Assembly: GCA_015179045.1 (NCBI GenBank)
Contig: WHUZ01000030.1
Location: forward strand, 1-64,000
Length of the DNA: 64,000 nucleotides
Direction of reading: 5' to 3'
DNA from: Kalaharituber pfeilii
Lineage: Eukaryota > Ascomycota > Pezizomycetes > Pezizales > Pezizaceae
Below the pieces are notes generated by a model, which had not been told where the DNA came from, ran no database searches, and saw only the letters and a program-made list of their open reading frames with translations. The translations under genes were made by a program, and so were the position numbers. This document shows, piece after piece, positions 34,687 to 48,021 of this stretch; positions within the stretch are counted from its first letter, which is position 1; the number at the start of each line of letters is the position of its first letter.

Positions 34687-35285
34687 TTAATGACAACTTT
34701 CGTGTTTTCATACTTTTTTTCTCTCTATTGCTGTCATGTCGCCAGCGTTTTGCTTCGTTTCTGTTCTTTTCCTTTCGTTTTCTTCCCCTCTTTTTTAAAT
34801 CCCTCCTCCATCGTGGATTCGTGTTCATGTTAGCCTCATGTCTTCGTTGTATAAGGGTTCCTCTTTCAGACGCCAAATTACTGCTTTCTCTGTAACCTGT
34901 TTCGTGTCTTTACATTTTGCTTTGATTTTGAGCTACGAAAAATAAGTTTCTAATTTTGTTAGATTTTGTTTCTTTGTTTACGTTTCTTTTTCTGGATATA
35001 TCCTTTTCTTCCGTGTTGACATGACATTAGCTACTTAATCGTCTAGGGATCATGTGGATGTTGATGGAGACTATAAAGCGATACTGGCATGTAGCGTACA
35101 AAAAAAGAGTGTGTGTCCTGTTGTCATATTCGTTTCCTAGTTTATTCATTTGCCTATTGAGTAGTCTGGTTGGCTATTGGACAGAGGAAATGGTAACATT
35201 TCCGATTCGGAAGGGTGCCCAAATATAGAACATGGATCTGCACATACACGTACGTACCCCACTCGTTACCCTACCCCACTTTATG
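34687..35285. other. 3' flank of ceramide synthase
   Basis: T-rich 3' region; no gene recognised. Confidence 0.5.
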
Positions 35286-35739
35286 TACAGTTACACCTTG
35301 CTATACCGGACGACCAAAATCCAGCACCTTCTGTCCGGTTTAACCTAGCGTCCAGTATAATAAATTTTGCAGGGGTGCCCGCCAGGGGTACAGAACTTGG
35401 TAAGCCGATTGAAAGGTACGATATGTCTGAAGACTGGTGTTCCAGGGCGTATCCTCATCTTAATCTCCTCAGAAGTTACAGAACTTCAAACAATGAATTC
35501 AAGATATAGAGAACACTTCAAAAATACCACTATAACATATGGAAGGTACAAAAAGCAGTCTCATGATTTTGGCCTTCATCTGGCTCAGCTAACTAGTTTA
35601 TATGTAATTTGAATTTAAAAGTCTACAGTTTTGTTGTCCAGTCCAGTCTAACTGGGTGTCCGGTATAGCTCATTTTTTTGTATGTAAATTGCAAGAACCG
35701 TCAAGGGTCGTCCGGTATAGCTAGGTAGGTAAAACTGTA
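35286..35739. mobile_element. non-autonomous TA-flanked DNA element, diverged copy
   Basis: The left end reads TACAGTTACACCTTGCTATA then CCGGACGACC. The right end's reverse complement reads TACAGTTTTACCTACCTAGC then TATACCGGACGACC. The ends match with a few changes and a small insertion, so the element is older than the copies at 8.9-11.1 kb. It is 454 bases long with no transposase. Confidence 0.75.
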
Positions 35740-37569
35740 TCATATTCAAGTTATTGCCTAGAGCGTATTCATGGATTAAGGACATGGATACCTTACTTAG
35801 AATGGATCCGAAATTGTCTATAATAGAATTCTAGTAATCAACACCGTCTAAGATATGGTATATAATTTGAATAATATTGAGTACCTTATCTACTAGTTTC
35901 GGCACCACCTATCTACATACTTGTAGGCACCTACAAAGACTTCAAATCTGTTTTTGACACACCGAATGAGTGCATACATATTATTTTTTCACCTGAGTCA
36001 GTCCCTCGACATTCCATAATTGCCTAAATAACATGCACTGGGCATACATGACGCGCGTATGGACGCGTTACATTCACAACAATGCAGCATGCGCACGGGT
36101 GTGTGCTTCGGCGCTATCGGTGTCGGAAACGGGCTGCCGGATCATAGGTTGAGTTGTTCAGACATTGTTCGTAGTTCAAACCTCAAGTTTGGTGCCAGGG
36201 AATTCAATGTGCATTGATTGCGAGACCGCGTGCCTCATTCCTTGAGGGGTCCTCATGTCAAGATAGCTTAGATCAACGACAAGGTAGGCGCTTGTCAATT
36301 TATGATTGAGGTGGTACAAGTACTGGACCCTAGGCCCAGGATTATGTGAGTGTAGTTAATGGATGGTATAGCTGACGCTGTATTGTTCTGTTCCCAACGT
36401 TGTACAGAGCTACGGCCATGGAAGATTGCTTACCCTCAGAGTCCACAACAGCTACTGTCCTGTGAGCTCGTTGCCGAGACTATGAATGTGTGGTTACTAC
36501 CGCAGCAGGCAACGCCATCCGCCCAACCGACCAACCTGTAAGACCCTGCAAGCCACGTTTTTTCGCCCAAGGGCTTGCCGTCTGGACCCTTTGCAAGTTA
36601 GGGTTGTTTCATGGGATGGTGCCGAGACATCATCTCCTGCCCTCGTGACCACGTGAAGGGGTGGGCTTTGTTTGGGCGAGTCGCGTTTATACGTTCAAAT
36701 CTATGGCAGCAGTGTTGATGTGATTGACATAATATCTCTGGTATAATTTATAATCAAGTACATACAAGGATTCCTCAAAGCGCTGCGTAGCCTTTGGGAT
36801 TGCCGGGCGTCAAGGAACTACAGAGGTTGCAATGGCCACGCCGTGGGCTTCGTGGGCGGGCATACGAAAGCGGATGTCTCGGTTCGGACGCTTTCTTCGC
36901 ATACAAGCTTCCTTTTGCAATTAGATCTGTCGACATGAATTATCCGGGCATGAACAGCTACTATGATGTGGGGAGATCTGGAAAAATCCGATAAGGAGAA
37001 ACTTAAAACAAGCTCAAAACGGTGGCTGTGTGCTGTGTATGGCAGTACTATGGGTTCTAGCCTTGTGGCTAGTGATGTTGAAGTTGTTTTAGTTTCGCCC
37101 ATACATCAGGTCCATATGTTGACAGTTGACATCAACAACTGCAACTCTAGCATGGAAGAAAACAAAAGGCTTCAGGATGGCGGCCGCCTGCTTGATGTAC
37201 AAATGTACCATGTAGTCTGGTTCGTAGCGCTAGTGTCGTTCGTAACACTTAATATTTATTGTCTTAATATAGGAAACTAAATTTCCGCGTTACCATTTGA
37301 ACTACACCGGGATGGGCTAAGATGCCAAGCGCTAGAAACTTATCACACTGGACACTTGAGAAGCCTTCAGGTAGTGGGTTATTTCCGGGCTGCTAGATTT
37401 AGTAAGCGTTTCTCTTCTCTTTCATTTCCTGACTTGGGGGGCCCATCGTAAGGCTGTTTCAGAGTGGCACACAAACATTGATTAGCACAGAGGGCTTCAT
37501 GAATCGTTGTGAGTCCCTTGAACAGTGCAAACTTGAGTCTCAGGAGCGCCGCGGACACTGCTATGCATA
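35740..37569. other. intergenic, no gene recognised
   Basis: A plus-strand open frame at 36963-37280 (an actual ATG begins at 36964) has ordinary composition but no family I recognise. The rest shows no structure. Confidence 0.35.
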
Positions 37570-38580
37570 TCATTGCTATTTCGTGACCTGGGGGGGGGGG
37601 GGGTCATCCCTTGGCAGGATCAGCGGTGCCACACTGTAGGCAGTCGCCAGGATCCCCCTTCACTCCTGGGGAGGGGGGGGCTCCCGTCCCCGCCGCCAGC
37701 GCTGGCCTGGCCCGGCTGCCCACGAGCGGCTGTCCGGCTCGTGTGCGTTCTGTCGAGCCTGTGCATGCCTGCATCGTACATACGCTGAACGTTAACCTTT
37801 GCTCTCGAGTGTGGAGCAAGGGCATAGCTTGCGGGGAACATCGTGCGCGCTGAAAAAGAAAAGAGCATAGCATTAAGCAACAGGGGCCCTGCCGCCAGCC
37901 AGAGCTGCCCTCCGCGCGGGCGCGGTTGGCCCTCCGCGAGCGCAGCATCGCCGCCGCCGCCGCCGCCGCCGCTGCGCCGGCCACTTGCAAGCGCCCGGCC
38001 CCGGGCCTGCTCCGCCGCTGCTGCGTGCTGCTCCCGAGGCCCTGCCCGGCGGAGCGTGTGCTATGCGCATGCCTGCGCTTGTCCGGTTTGCGTCGCCGCA
38101 ATTGTACCGCTGAGGCTTGTTTGATCGCAGGAAGCACCCAAGGCCTGCCCGGATCCATTTCTTCCAACTTTAAACGCACGCACGCAACCCTACCTCCAGT
38201 GCGCCGCCCCCCCCCCTCTCCCGCCCCCCCCCCCCCCCCCCCCCCGCCCCAGCCTGACGGAAGGAGCGTAGAAGGCGCTGAGACGCACGCTGCAACGAGC
38301 ATCCTTCGTCTCGCACTCGCATGCAAAGTCTGAGCTGCTACTCTCCACCTCCGCCCCGCCCGCTGCCACCCCCCCCATCGTAGGCCTTGGTACCTCCCGC
38401 CGCCGCCGCCGCCGACAGCACCCAGCCCCCCCCGCCCCCAAGGGGAACCTGAACTCTTGCGGGTCCCTGTCGATAGCCGCCCTCCTCGGCCTCCACCCCC
38501 TCCCCTCTCCTCCGCTCCTTCACAACTGCATTCACGTACAGCCTACTCATCGCATCGCTTCCTTCATTGGACACGACGCA
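37570..38580. other. GC-rich island upstream of PSY2
   Basis: About 1 kb of strongly GC-rich DNA with a G run at 37591-37603, GCC repeats near 37950-37970 and long C runs near 38205-38248. Long overlapping open frames on both strands read as poly-Ala, poly-Pro or poly-Arg and are not convincing genes. It ends about 510 bases before the PSY2 start. Confidence 0.5.
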
Positions 38581-39091
38581 GGTAGGCCGTGGGGGACCTC
38601 AAACCAGGTGGAATTACTCACTCCCTGCCACATCCTTAGACACGCGACTCACGAGGGTTATTGCGACACAGGCACTCCATAGCAAAGTTGATTTCAACCA
38701 TCTAGAAATTTCGCAATAACGCACAAGTACTTCCCGACGACACTGCCAGACTACATACTGTAGGGATTGCGTCGTGCAGGTTTTGGGTTTCGGCTGCTTT
38801 TTAAAACCCACTGGAAAATTTCCGGTAAAGGCTCCTGCCTGCCGGATCCTGCGTGAGCGGTACCAGCCACCTCCCCAACCAGATTCTGCGCGTCGTCTTG
38901 GAGGTCACTACATCAAGGAACTCGGTCAAAGTCACTCGACTAAACCCAACAGACATTTTCGATTTTCGGTTTCAGCTGCGAAAAAATTTATTGAAGGAAA
39001 AGGCATACAAGTTTAGAGGAGGATAGGATTTCCAACTTGTCGCTACATACGCCCCCGGCTTTGACACGGACATAGTATCGCCAAACCCGAC

Positions 39092-42000
39092 ATGATGGCT
39101 CATGGGGTGCTGCCAAGCCCTCCAACGCAGCCTCGGAGAGTGAAGGTATACGAATTGAAGAATAATGACTGGTTCGATAGAGGGACGGGATACTGTACTG
39201 GGCATTTGATGGATGTGAGGATTCAATCTCTGGAAGTTGAAATACGGCGTGGTTGCAAAATATGCTAGCGACCGGAGCATAGGATAGCTGAGAACGATTG
39301 CTGATACCACGGTTTTGCCCTGCGCAGGAAATCCCACACATCCAAGTCAAATCAGAAGAGGAATCCGATCGACTATTATTAGAGACAAGAATAATCAAGG
39401 ATGATGGTTATCAAAAGCAGCAGGGTTAGTTATAATGTCGCAATTATCAAGTGCGGAAGGAAATATAGTTAACTTATCTTATCAGAAACGTTGATTGTGT
39501 GGACGGAGCCTAATGGCACGGATATGGCATTGAGTTTCCAGGAGCCAGAGGGGTGTGCTGCGATATGGTTATTTGCCCATGGAACTAGCACCTGCAGCGT
39601 TTGATGGAGGACTGACTTTTGTATCCAATCTAGGGAATTCGTCAATAACGTACAGGGAATGCAAGCAGCTGCTCAAGGTAAGTGGATGCCTCCAGCGATC
39701 TTTTGCAAACAATACGTTTGGGAGAGCTGAACGAGATGTACGCACAAAGCAGATGAATTACTCTCTGACGATGCAAACGATGCACTTGTAGATTCCGTAA
39801 TGTTGCCGCCGCCAGAGTTGAGGAACCTCCCAGATATAGAGAATATGATACGTCAAGCGAGTACGTCGAGTGAGAGCAGAAATTCTCTTGGGAAGTTCAT
39901 ATTGAGCGACGACTATATCGGAAAATTGATACCCCTGCTACAAGTGGCGGAAGACTTGGAGAGTTTACCTGATCTGCACCGTCTGTGCAATGTCGCAAAG
40001 ATGATTATTCTGCTAAACGACACTGTGATAATTGAGCACATCGTGACGGATGAAGTCATATTGGGCATTGTGGGGATGCTAGAATGTAGGACCAATTTGG
40101 TACTTCATATCATGCTTTCATTGATATACTAATTTAAAAACTCAATAGATGATCCTGATTTTCCAACTCACAAGGCTAATCATCGCCAATACTTGTCTGA
40201 TACGTCAAAGTTCAAGGAGGTCGTACGGATTGAGAACCCGGAAATAAAGAAAAAAATACACTGGATCTACAGACTACAGTACCTAAAAGATGTTATACTT
40301 GCTAGGATCTTGGATGACCCCACGTTTTCGGTGCTGAACTCACTCATATTCTACCATCAAGTGGAGGTAATACAATGGATACAGAGTAATGTGGCATTTC
40401 AGAAGGAGCTATTTGGAATCTTCACAAATCCACAGGAAGATCCCGGGAGGAAGAAAAATGCGGTGCTGTTTGTGCAGCAATGTTGCCAAATTGCAAAGAA
40501 TATCCAGGCGCCTGCACGACAACCACTATACCAAACATTCATTCATCATGGACTCTTCGGAATGATTGAGTATGCAATGAAAAGTGAGGTTGCGTCGGTC
40601 CGGATTGCGGGAATCGACATAATAATGGCCATGATTGACCACGATTCCCAAATGATGAGGAGCTTTGTCTTTAAACAACTAAACGAGAGTCAGAAGCCTA
40701 TCACGGATACTCTGATTGAGCTTCTTCAGAGCGAGCAGGACTTTGGTGTGAAGGCGCAGGTATCTGATGCGATTAAGGTGCTACTGGATCCTCAGGCTGT
40801 ACCTCACGTGGAATATCCAAGTGGTGATAAACGGAAGGCTAGTACAACCGGTCGACAATTTTATTCTGTGGATCCAGAGGCTGAACAGTTTTTAAAGGAT
40901 TTTTATGACGAATCTGCAAAGAAGTTGTTTGCACCACTTATGCAGCTAGATAAGCGGTCATCTGGTAAGTTGTCAAGAAAATATCACTGCAAAATGCAAG
41001 ATTCTGACTTGGAGTCCTACAGTAAAAAACCTAACGGTATCAGAGGTGGCGTTATATTCACATCTTCTCGAAATACTGTGGTTTTTTGTGCGACAACACG
41101 TATTCAGGAGCAAGTTTTTTATTATAACGGAAGACTTGCCGGCTAAAATAGCAAGGCTTCTGGAGAGCCCGGAGAAACACCTAAAATTAGGTACTTAATA
41201 CTTACGTTCATTGATCGACGTGGACCCTGAAGCTAACTGAGCCTAGCTGTCGTAAAACTAATGCGCATCCTTGTGGCCTTGCGAGATACACATTTTGAAA
41301 AGTACCTAACCAAGAAGAATTTGCTAGAGCCAATTCTTGATTTGGTAATAAATACCATGCCTCGCGATAATTTATTGAACTCAGCATGTTTAGAGTTCTT
41401 CGAGTTCATCAAGCGGGTATGTTTTTTGTTTTCTACCCCCCTTACCCTTGAACTTTGCTAATTGCAGAACAAAAGGAAAATATTCGGATATACGTCAATC
41501 ACCTCGTCGATAATTATAGGGCGAAGCTTGAAATGATAAAATACGTTGATACATTTTCAAACATCATTCTACGTTGGGAGCAGTGGAATGAAAGGGCCCC
41601 GCCTCCGCCACCTTCAACCTCGGAAGACCGTCCGCGGAGTCGTGTTAATGGCGGCAGGTGGCAGGGTGTTAAGGATATGGATCCTTCGGAGGAGGAGTAC
41701 TTTAACACATCGGATGATGATGATGTATCTTTACCTGCCAAAGAGACATCCTCGAAACAGACTACAGCTGCCTCAACGGTTAACAGCAATGGTCGTCCTT
41801 CTACACCCTCAAAGCCGCTGGTCGACTATCCAGAAGACGACGAAGACGACGCGATGGAAGGCGATTTAGGCACTTCACAGCGCAAATCAACTACTGCTGA
41901 TACAACGGTCTCTACAAGTATATCAGAAGCCAAATCAATACCACGGTCGCCACCTCAGACACCAAAACTCCGACATGTGATTTCCTCAACAACGTCACAA

Positions 42001-42522
42001 CCCCAGTCACCCTCTCCATCACCATTATTAGAGTCGACATTATCGGTTCCCGCACCCGAACGGCTATCAGAAAAGCGACGGAGGACAGAAGAGGAGGACG
42101 ATGATGAGCTTGGGAAGTTGTCGACGAGGACGAAGAAGAGGAGTCCAGCAATGGACCCATCACGGCAGGGGGCTAATCGCAAGCGTAGTACGGCAGGGAA
42201 CAGTACAGGGAGCCCACCGGCAAAGAAGATTGCTATAAGCTTGGGGGCAACGAAGGCAGGATCGCCTCCAGCTTCCGCCGCAGATGCAGCAATCACAGAT
42301 ACAAGTGCAACTCCGACCGCTCCAACGGCTGCATCGACGTCACCGGAGTCAACTTCGGAGACTGACAGTAGAAATGGAGATGAAGCCTCAATTCATGGGA
42401 CGGGTGCAAGTGCTAGTAATACCGACGGCGACAGGGACGGTAGTGGTAAAGACAACATTTCTGCTGCTGCTGCTGTTGCGGATATCGCTGTCACGACAGC
42501 GAACAAGAACAACAAGGAGTAA
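39092..42522 (+). CDS. PSY2: PP4 regulatory subunit 3 (Psy2/SMEK/Falafel family)
   Basis: Nine exons fit in phase: 39092-39214, 39328-39424, 39486-39567, 39634-39677, 39750-40085, 40149-40964, 41044-41190, 41247-41416 and 41476-42522, about 953 aa. The N-terminus is the EVH1/PH-like domain (RRVKVYELKNNDWFDRGTG, LIVWTEPNGTDMALSFQE). The SMK-1 domain and armadillo-type helices follow (DYIGKLIPLLQVAEDLESL, RLQYLKDVILARILDDPTFS). The last 340 residues are low-complexity, acidic and Ser/Thr/Lys-rich with KKR-type basic patches suited to nuclear import. It targets the PP4 catalytic subunit to substrates in DNA-damage recovery and other nuclear roles. Exon 9 uses the AG at 41474-41475, because the earlier CAG at 41465-41467 breaks frame. 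Two in-frame ATGs are adjacent at the start. Confidence 0.93.
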
Positions 42523-45500
42523 AAAAATCATCGGGCTCGGGTACTGGTTTGATTTTTGTTAATTGTTGTTGGGTTGGGTTGGGTTTTCGCTGGGTCGGGC
42601 TGTTTTATGTTCACTTCCTTCTTACTTGTGAATTCCTTTCTTCGCAATCATGGCCATTCTTTCTCCCTTTTTATTCATTTATTTCGTGATGGTATATTCT
42701 ATTTCTTCATATCAATTATTCTGCTTTTATTATTCTTTGTTCGTCCATGGGGACGTCATATTTCGGTTGTATCCATCCATTTTGTCTTCCATCCAATGTT
42801 GAGTTAAGAAAAACGTCGAGGCCGGCTTGATATTCCTCATGCATCTCAATCATCAATTACATTTACATTATCCGATACTCATTATTATTCATTCCTCCCG
42901 TTGCTCGCCAAAACATCGTTTCCCATGATCATTCCCATACTTCCTTTTTCTCTCCCTTTCTTACTCTTGATTATGTAGGTGTGTTAGGTGTCAGTGTGAG
43001 CATCCGATTCACCCCATCCGTTCTTGTGCCTGCATTTCTGAAGTGCGTGGCGTTCATCTTTTGTTCCAAATCTCAGAGGCCTCTTTTCGTGTTTATTTTA
43101 TTTTATTGAGAATTCTGTATTGCCTCTTCATTGCGTTTGTGCGCAATCGTTTGTTTGTTTCTGCCGTTAGGGTTAGATTAATTTTATATTCTATATTCTA
43201 TATACTTTGTTGCTTTTTCTTTCTTTCTTTTTTCCTTTTTTTTTTTTTTTTCTTTTTTTTTTTTTCTTCTCAGTTTATTTCTTCGTTTGACGTTTAGGAA
43301 TAAGGACAAATTTTTGTTCTTTCTTCTTTTCCCCTCCATTTCAAGGTCTGTTTTGTTGTGTTATTTGTTTATAGCAGGGTTGTTGGAGAAAAGTTGCTGA
43401 GAACGTTGATGATGGATTGGTTCGTACTATGAGCTACCTAACTACTTAGCGGAATATGGGAATATGGGGGCTTTGCAAATCGGTTTGTTTGCTTGGCTAG
43501 CTCTGGTGCTCTGTTCTGTTTGTTTGCGCGGTTGGTGTGTTGGCTGGTTGGTTGGTTACTTGGTGTGGTAAGGGGGAGGGGGGATATGGCCGGCCGGAGG
43601 AGGGCGGTCAAGGAAGGGTGAAAGGTGAAGTGGGGAGCGTAGGGAGGGGTAAGAGCCGCTCTGGAGCTGTAGCTTTTGCTAAGTAGATTTAGAAGGTAGA
43701 ATGGAAATGAGAAATAATCGAAATTGCACAAAAAGGAAAACAGATATTACCCTGAGGCGGGATGGGGGGGTTTCCACTATGCCAGCGGGAGTCTATTCGA
43801 TTTTAGAATGCCACATTCAATTTTTCTTTTTTCTCTCAGGAATTGCTTGCAACGCTGGAAAAGCCCCGTCCTGCCCCAGTTGCACACAGGATGATATCCT
43901 AAAGACAATAAGGGAGAAGTATTTTTTTTTTAAAAAAAAAATAGTCGAGTGCAGGATCAGTTGCACTCAATAATCTTAGTAACGGTAATGAAAGTGGGAG
44001 TAAGGGAAACTGGGGAGTATAGAAATGAAAAGTTTTTATTACTTTTATGTTATTCATTTATTATTATTATTATATTTTTTTTTTTAGAATGTGGAGAAAT
44101 AATCAACCAATGACGAGGAAGAAAAATTCAGAGCGCTATGCAAGAAATGCATAGCGTAAAAATGCATCGATAGGGGCCACGGCCCCCTAAGTGAATTTCA
44201 ATTCTGCTGAAACTGATAATGTGAGAGAAGGAGCTTTACCTATTTCAGGGTAGCCTTGGGGGGTACGTTCGGCGGTCATGGCAAATGGAATCATGCATGG
44301 TATCCGTATATGATACAGTAATGAATGGAGTTGTGCCAAGCAAAAAGCAAGGCTCGCCTATGCATGGTATTTTGCTGGCGCATCGCCCCTAAAAAAAGGG
44401 ACTAAACTGCTTCCATCCCGATATGGCTTCCAAAATGGGTAGTCGTCAACGTCAGTTGCTCTGGGGGTGCTTGTACATTTGCGCCAACATTTTTACAGCG
44501 AGAAGTAGGCGTTCGTCGAGGTCAAGTGTAGGACAACACCACGGTATACCAGGCAATTTAAGTAAGTAGATAGACAAGCCAATGTTTATGTTGGTGTGGT
44601 GGCTGTGTTATGCAGCATCAGGACATTTTTCCTGTTATGCTACATCCCCTCCCAACTGGCATGCCTTGGCATCCTGTTTTGCTCAATTTGCAATTTGGTT
44701 TCCTGGCCTGCAAATCCCTACACCGTCCTGAACCCTGCTCCTGTCTATGGTGCTACGAAGCTTGAGAGTTCACGTCTGCGAACGCATCTGAAGTTCCGAG
44801 CCCGTCAAGGCATAGCCCAATAGTAATCATAGAGTAGCTGTAGGCAGTGCATGCAGGACCATACCGTTTGATTGTGGCCCCTAACCACGCCTTGCGTTCT
44901 ACTTACGCAAACAGTCAATCTGATGGCCCCAAGTCAAAAAATCCTTGTCCTCGGACCAATAATCTGCTATCGGATACCGCATGAAAGTTATGTATTCTAG
45001 TGCCCATTCTCGATAATATTGGGTTTGTGCGACAGGCTGGGCTGGTAGTAGCGCTTCCCTTGCGCTGCGCTGGCCTAGGTGCGGACTCGCCGCTTTAAAC
45101 ATGTCCAGCAGCCTGCAGCAGCTGCTGAAGGGGCGTAAAAGTTGGGTGGGCCAGCGGCCTGCCGCTGCATGGCCATAGTACCAACAGCAGGCACAAGGCA
45201 GGCACAGGTTAGGCAATGGCAACCCCCCCACCCCCCCCCAACTCCACAACCCAAAAAAAAAAACCAACCCCAAACCCACCTGCCCCTAAACCCGTAAAAT
45301 CCCTACCACCCCAAACTTAAGAGATTTGAACCTAGTTTTAAAGTGTTTTTACGGTATACCATGCAAAATTGTTTGGGTAACAGCGCATCCAACGTGGTAA
45401 CACACCTATTACATTGCTAGTACCCGGCTAATCTCGCATAAGTACAGTACTGCAAATGTCGTATACGCATACTTCGGCATGTTAGACTTGACGGACTTTC

Positions 45501-48021
45501 TCTTGCAACGTACAATAACCTATGGGACCCGATTATGGGGCCTAGCAATTCGCGTGACTACGATGAACCCTTGATTATAGCCCCTAGCACGCCCAAGCTG
45601 ATGTTCCATCAAGCTGCTCTCTTGCCGCAGTTTCTGGCAGTTTGTTTATCTCATGTCACCTCACAGTGCCGGTATTCTTGGTACCTCACCACATATCCTT
45701 TTACACATCTAATATGCAACAAGACATGTATGTAGGATGACGGCTCAGTGTCTTTTCTTGCGAACTTAAGCCTATGAGCGGTTGTGCGGAGTTAACTTCA
45801 ACGCACAGTTACTGTTTCACTTATACGCACTACATTCGTCTGGAACACGTACCATACGTTTGCATGTAAATTGTTAGCTGGGCAACGTCACCGCGCAACT
45901 CTGCTGTGCTCCTAAACTCGAAATCCAAAGTATATACCGATCGTCCACGGACTTTCCACCCCAGTATCTCCCGGGTGGGTGCGCAAAATTACCTGTTGCG
46001 TACAGACAACTTTAGACGCTTTCCCTTCTTAAGTTTAAGTAAGTCCTGAATATAGGATCAGCGGTAGCCGCCATTTTCCACCCGCCTAGTTAGATAAAGA
46101 TATCCGGGGAGGAATCTGACACGATTGACGGCTGATGGGACTGTAATTATCTGGCATCGCATGCTCACTTATGTCATACAGATGTATCTGCATATGCACG
46201 TTGGCTGGAATGCCTACTAGAGGAATACACAGGCTAACCCTCTACAATAGCCAAGTCTGCTTCGTTTCTAGTACTAAGCACAACCTGTTCTTGTGCCCAC
46301 ACTCTAGCATAATCATGGAACTTGAGATTAGACCAGTAGTGCATGTAGCACGTGCCCATTTACCACCAGTTGCCTGTATCCTGCTAAGTTTCATTGATAG
46401 TTGATACCAAAAGTTCCATTTGTGATTATGAAACAAACTTGACGAACTCAAGATGATAGAATGTCCATGAATGCAGACAGAGCATACACAGGAGCATGCA
46501 ATAGAGGTTTGACATCTCATATATACTAGATTGCTAGTGGAAGAACGATTGGTGGTTACAGTTGTTGCGATCAGGGTCCTTCACCATCGTTGTATCCAAC
46601 CCAGTGGAATAGATGTTCAGAAGAAACCTATGCTAGGCAAAGTTCGGTACCACTGCACCAACTAGCGTAGATTGTCTCCATATAAAAAAACTATCAAGTC
46701 TGGGAAACCTGGTCAGCTTTTCCAATCTGAACACCGCTAATCATGGGCAAAGATACCATGTCCTGCCCGTTGCTTGCTTTTTTCTCCCGGAGTCCGATCG
46801 CAACATCTCATAGAAACAGACACAATTTAAATGGGCAACCTGCATGCGAGAGTGCAGTGCAGTTTTGCCTCCACTGGGGGGTACAGAATGCTTTCTTACC
46901 TGACATTACTCCAAAAGTGTATATCAATTTTTCGACTGAAATTTATTGCTACTTTGCACCTAGTACTAGTGTACAGGTAGATACAAAATTAGGGTGCATT
47001 GTTGCATATAAATTGCGAATCAGGACCAACACTCACATCCCATGGTCCGTTCTCCAGAGCTATTCGAACATGTTATAGCGGCATTATTTACATTGAATGC
47101 CTTTGCAGATTTCGAGAGATACTATAGTATTGTCTGCGAATGCAATACTTTTAATATAGGCCAATCGGGCTAAATCAGGGAAGCGCCACTACAGTGACAT
47201 TGGTCATGGCCTAAGCCTTCATGTCTTTCAATCAAACGGTGAGAACTAGTACCTCAAGTAGGTTATACAGAAGAATGTCTCTCGTTAAATGTCGTTAGCC
47301 CCGTCAACCAGAATTCCTCTCTGAATAGAAGCAAAACAATAAATATCTACAGTTAACTCATTTTCTTTCTGGTTTACGTGTAGGCTGATAATACGTGTAA
47401 TTCCAGACTTTATCTATGCATTTTGTCTTACCCTCGTGATCCTTGAGACAAAAATTGCAGCTTCAACATGTCACCAGTTGCCTGTTTAAAGACAGGCTCT
47501 ATCAAGAATTTGGATTTGCCCTCCCATCGCCCATACAGCGGTCTAGGGCCTTGCCAGCATAAGTTAACCCCATCCCTCAATATGCTCAATGGCCTAGGCA
47601 GTCTCGAATCCATTGACGGCGAAACAAACCACAGCAACACCAGGCCACAACAGATCCCATTCCCACAGTCTTATAACCTAATTCCTAGACCAAACTGGTT
47701 CATTCTAGACTCTGTCTTCACTTAATATCTCCTTGACTTCATAATAAACCTCTAATTCTTCTCCTCTTACATATCTATTGACTACCGACAGGCCACCGAG
47801 CTCCCATAGTCTGGTTGGATATGCAATATATATTGAGCTCGTAATCATTCCATCTGCAAACGACAAGGCCAGTTAGAACATCCCTCAACTGAAGTCCACT
47901 TCAACCCAACTTCACCATCAAAGCATCCTTCAAAAGCTCATCCTCTACATCCTCAGTCTGGAATCTACATCTTGGACCTCAACAAACCAAACAAAGAGAA
48001 CTCACCATTCTAACCACTCCA
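42523..48021. other. 5.5-kb stretch with no gene recognised
   Basis: The first 900 bases are T-rich 3' flank, with interrupted T runs at 43226-43265. Short hairpins occur near 44132-44198. A minus-strand open frame at 44899-45279 and plus-strand ones at 46743-47078 and 47468-47725 have no recognisable motifs. Short runs of C and A occur near 45226-45262. I see no transposase or helicase here. Confidence 0.4.

Noticed and set aside
37604..38333. 240-aa minus-strand ORF and 135-aa plus-strand ORF
   Set aside because: Low-complexity translation of a GC-rich island with homopolymer runs.
42560..42590. GGGTT-like units resembling telomere repeats
   Set aside because: Only three or four imperfect units inside a T/G-rich 3' region.
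45310..45400. Minus-strand GGTTCAAATCTC resembling a tRNA B box
   Set aside because: No convincing A box or acceptor pairing at the right distance.
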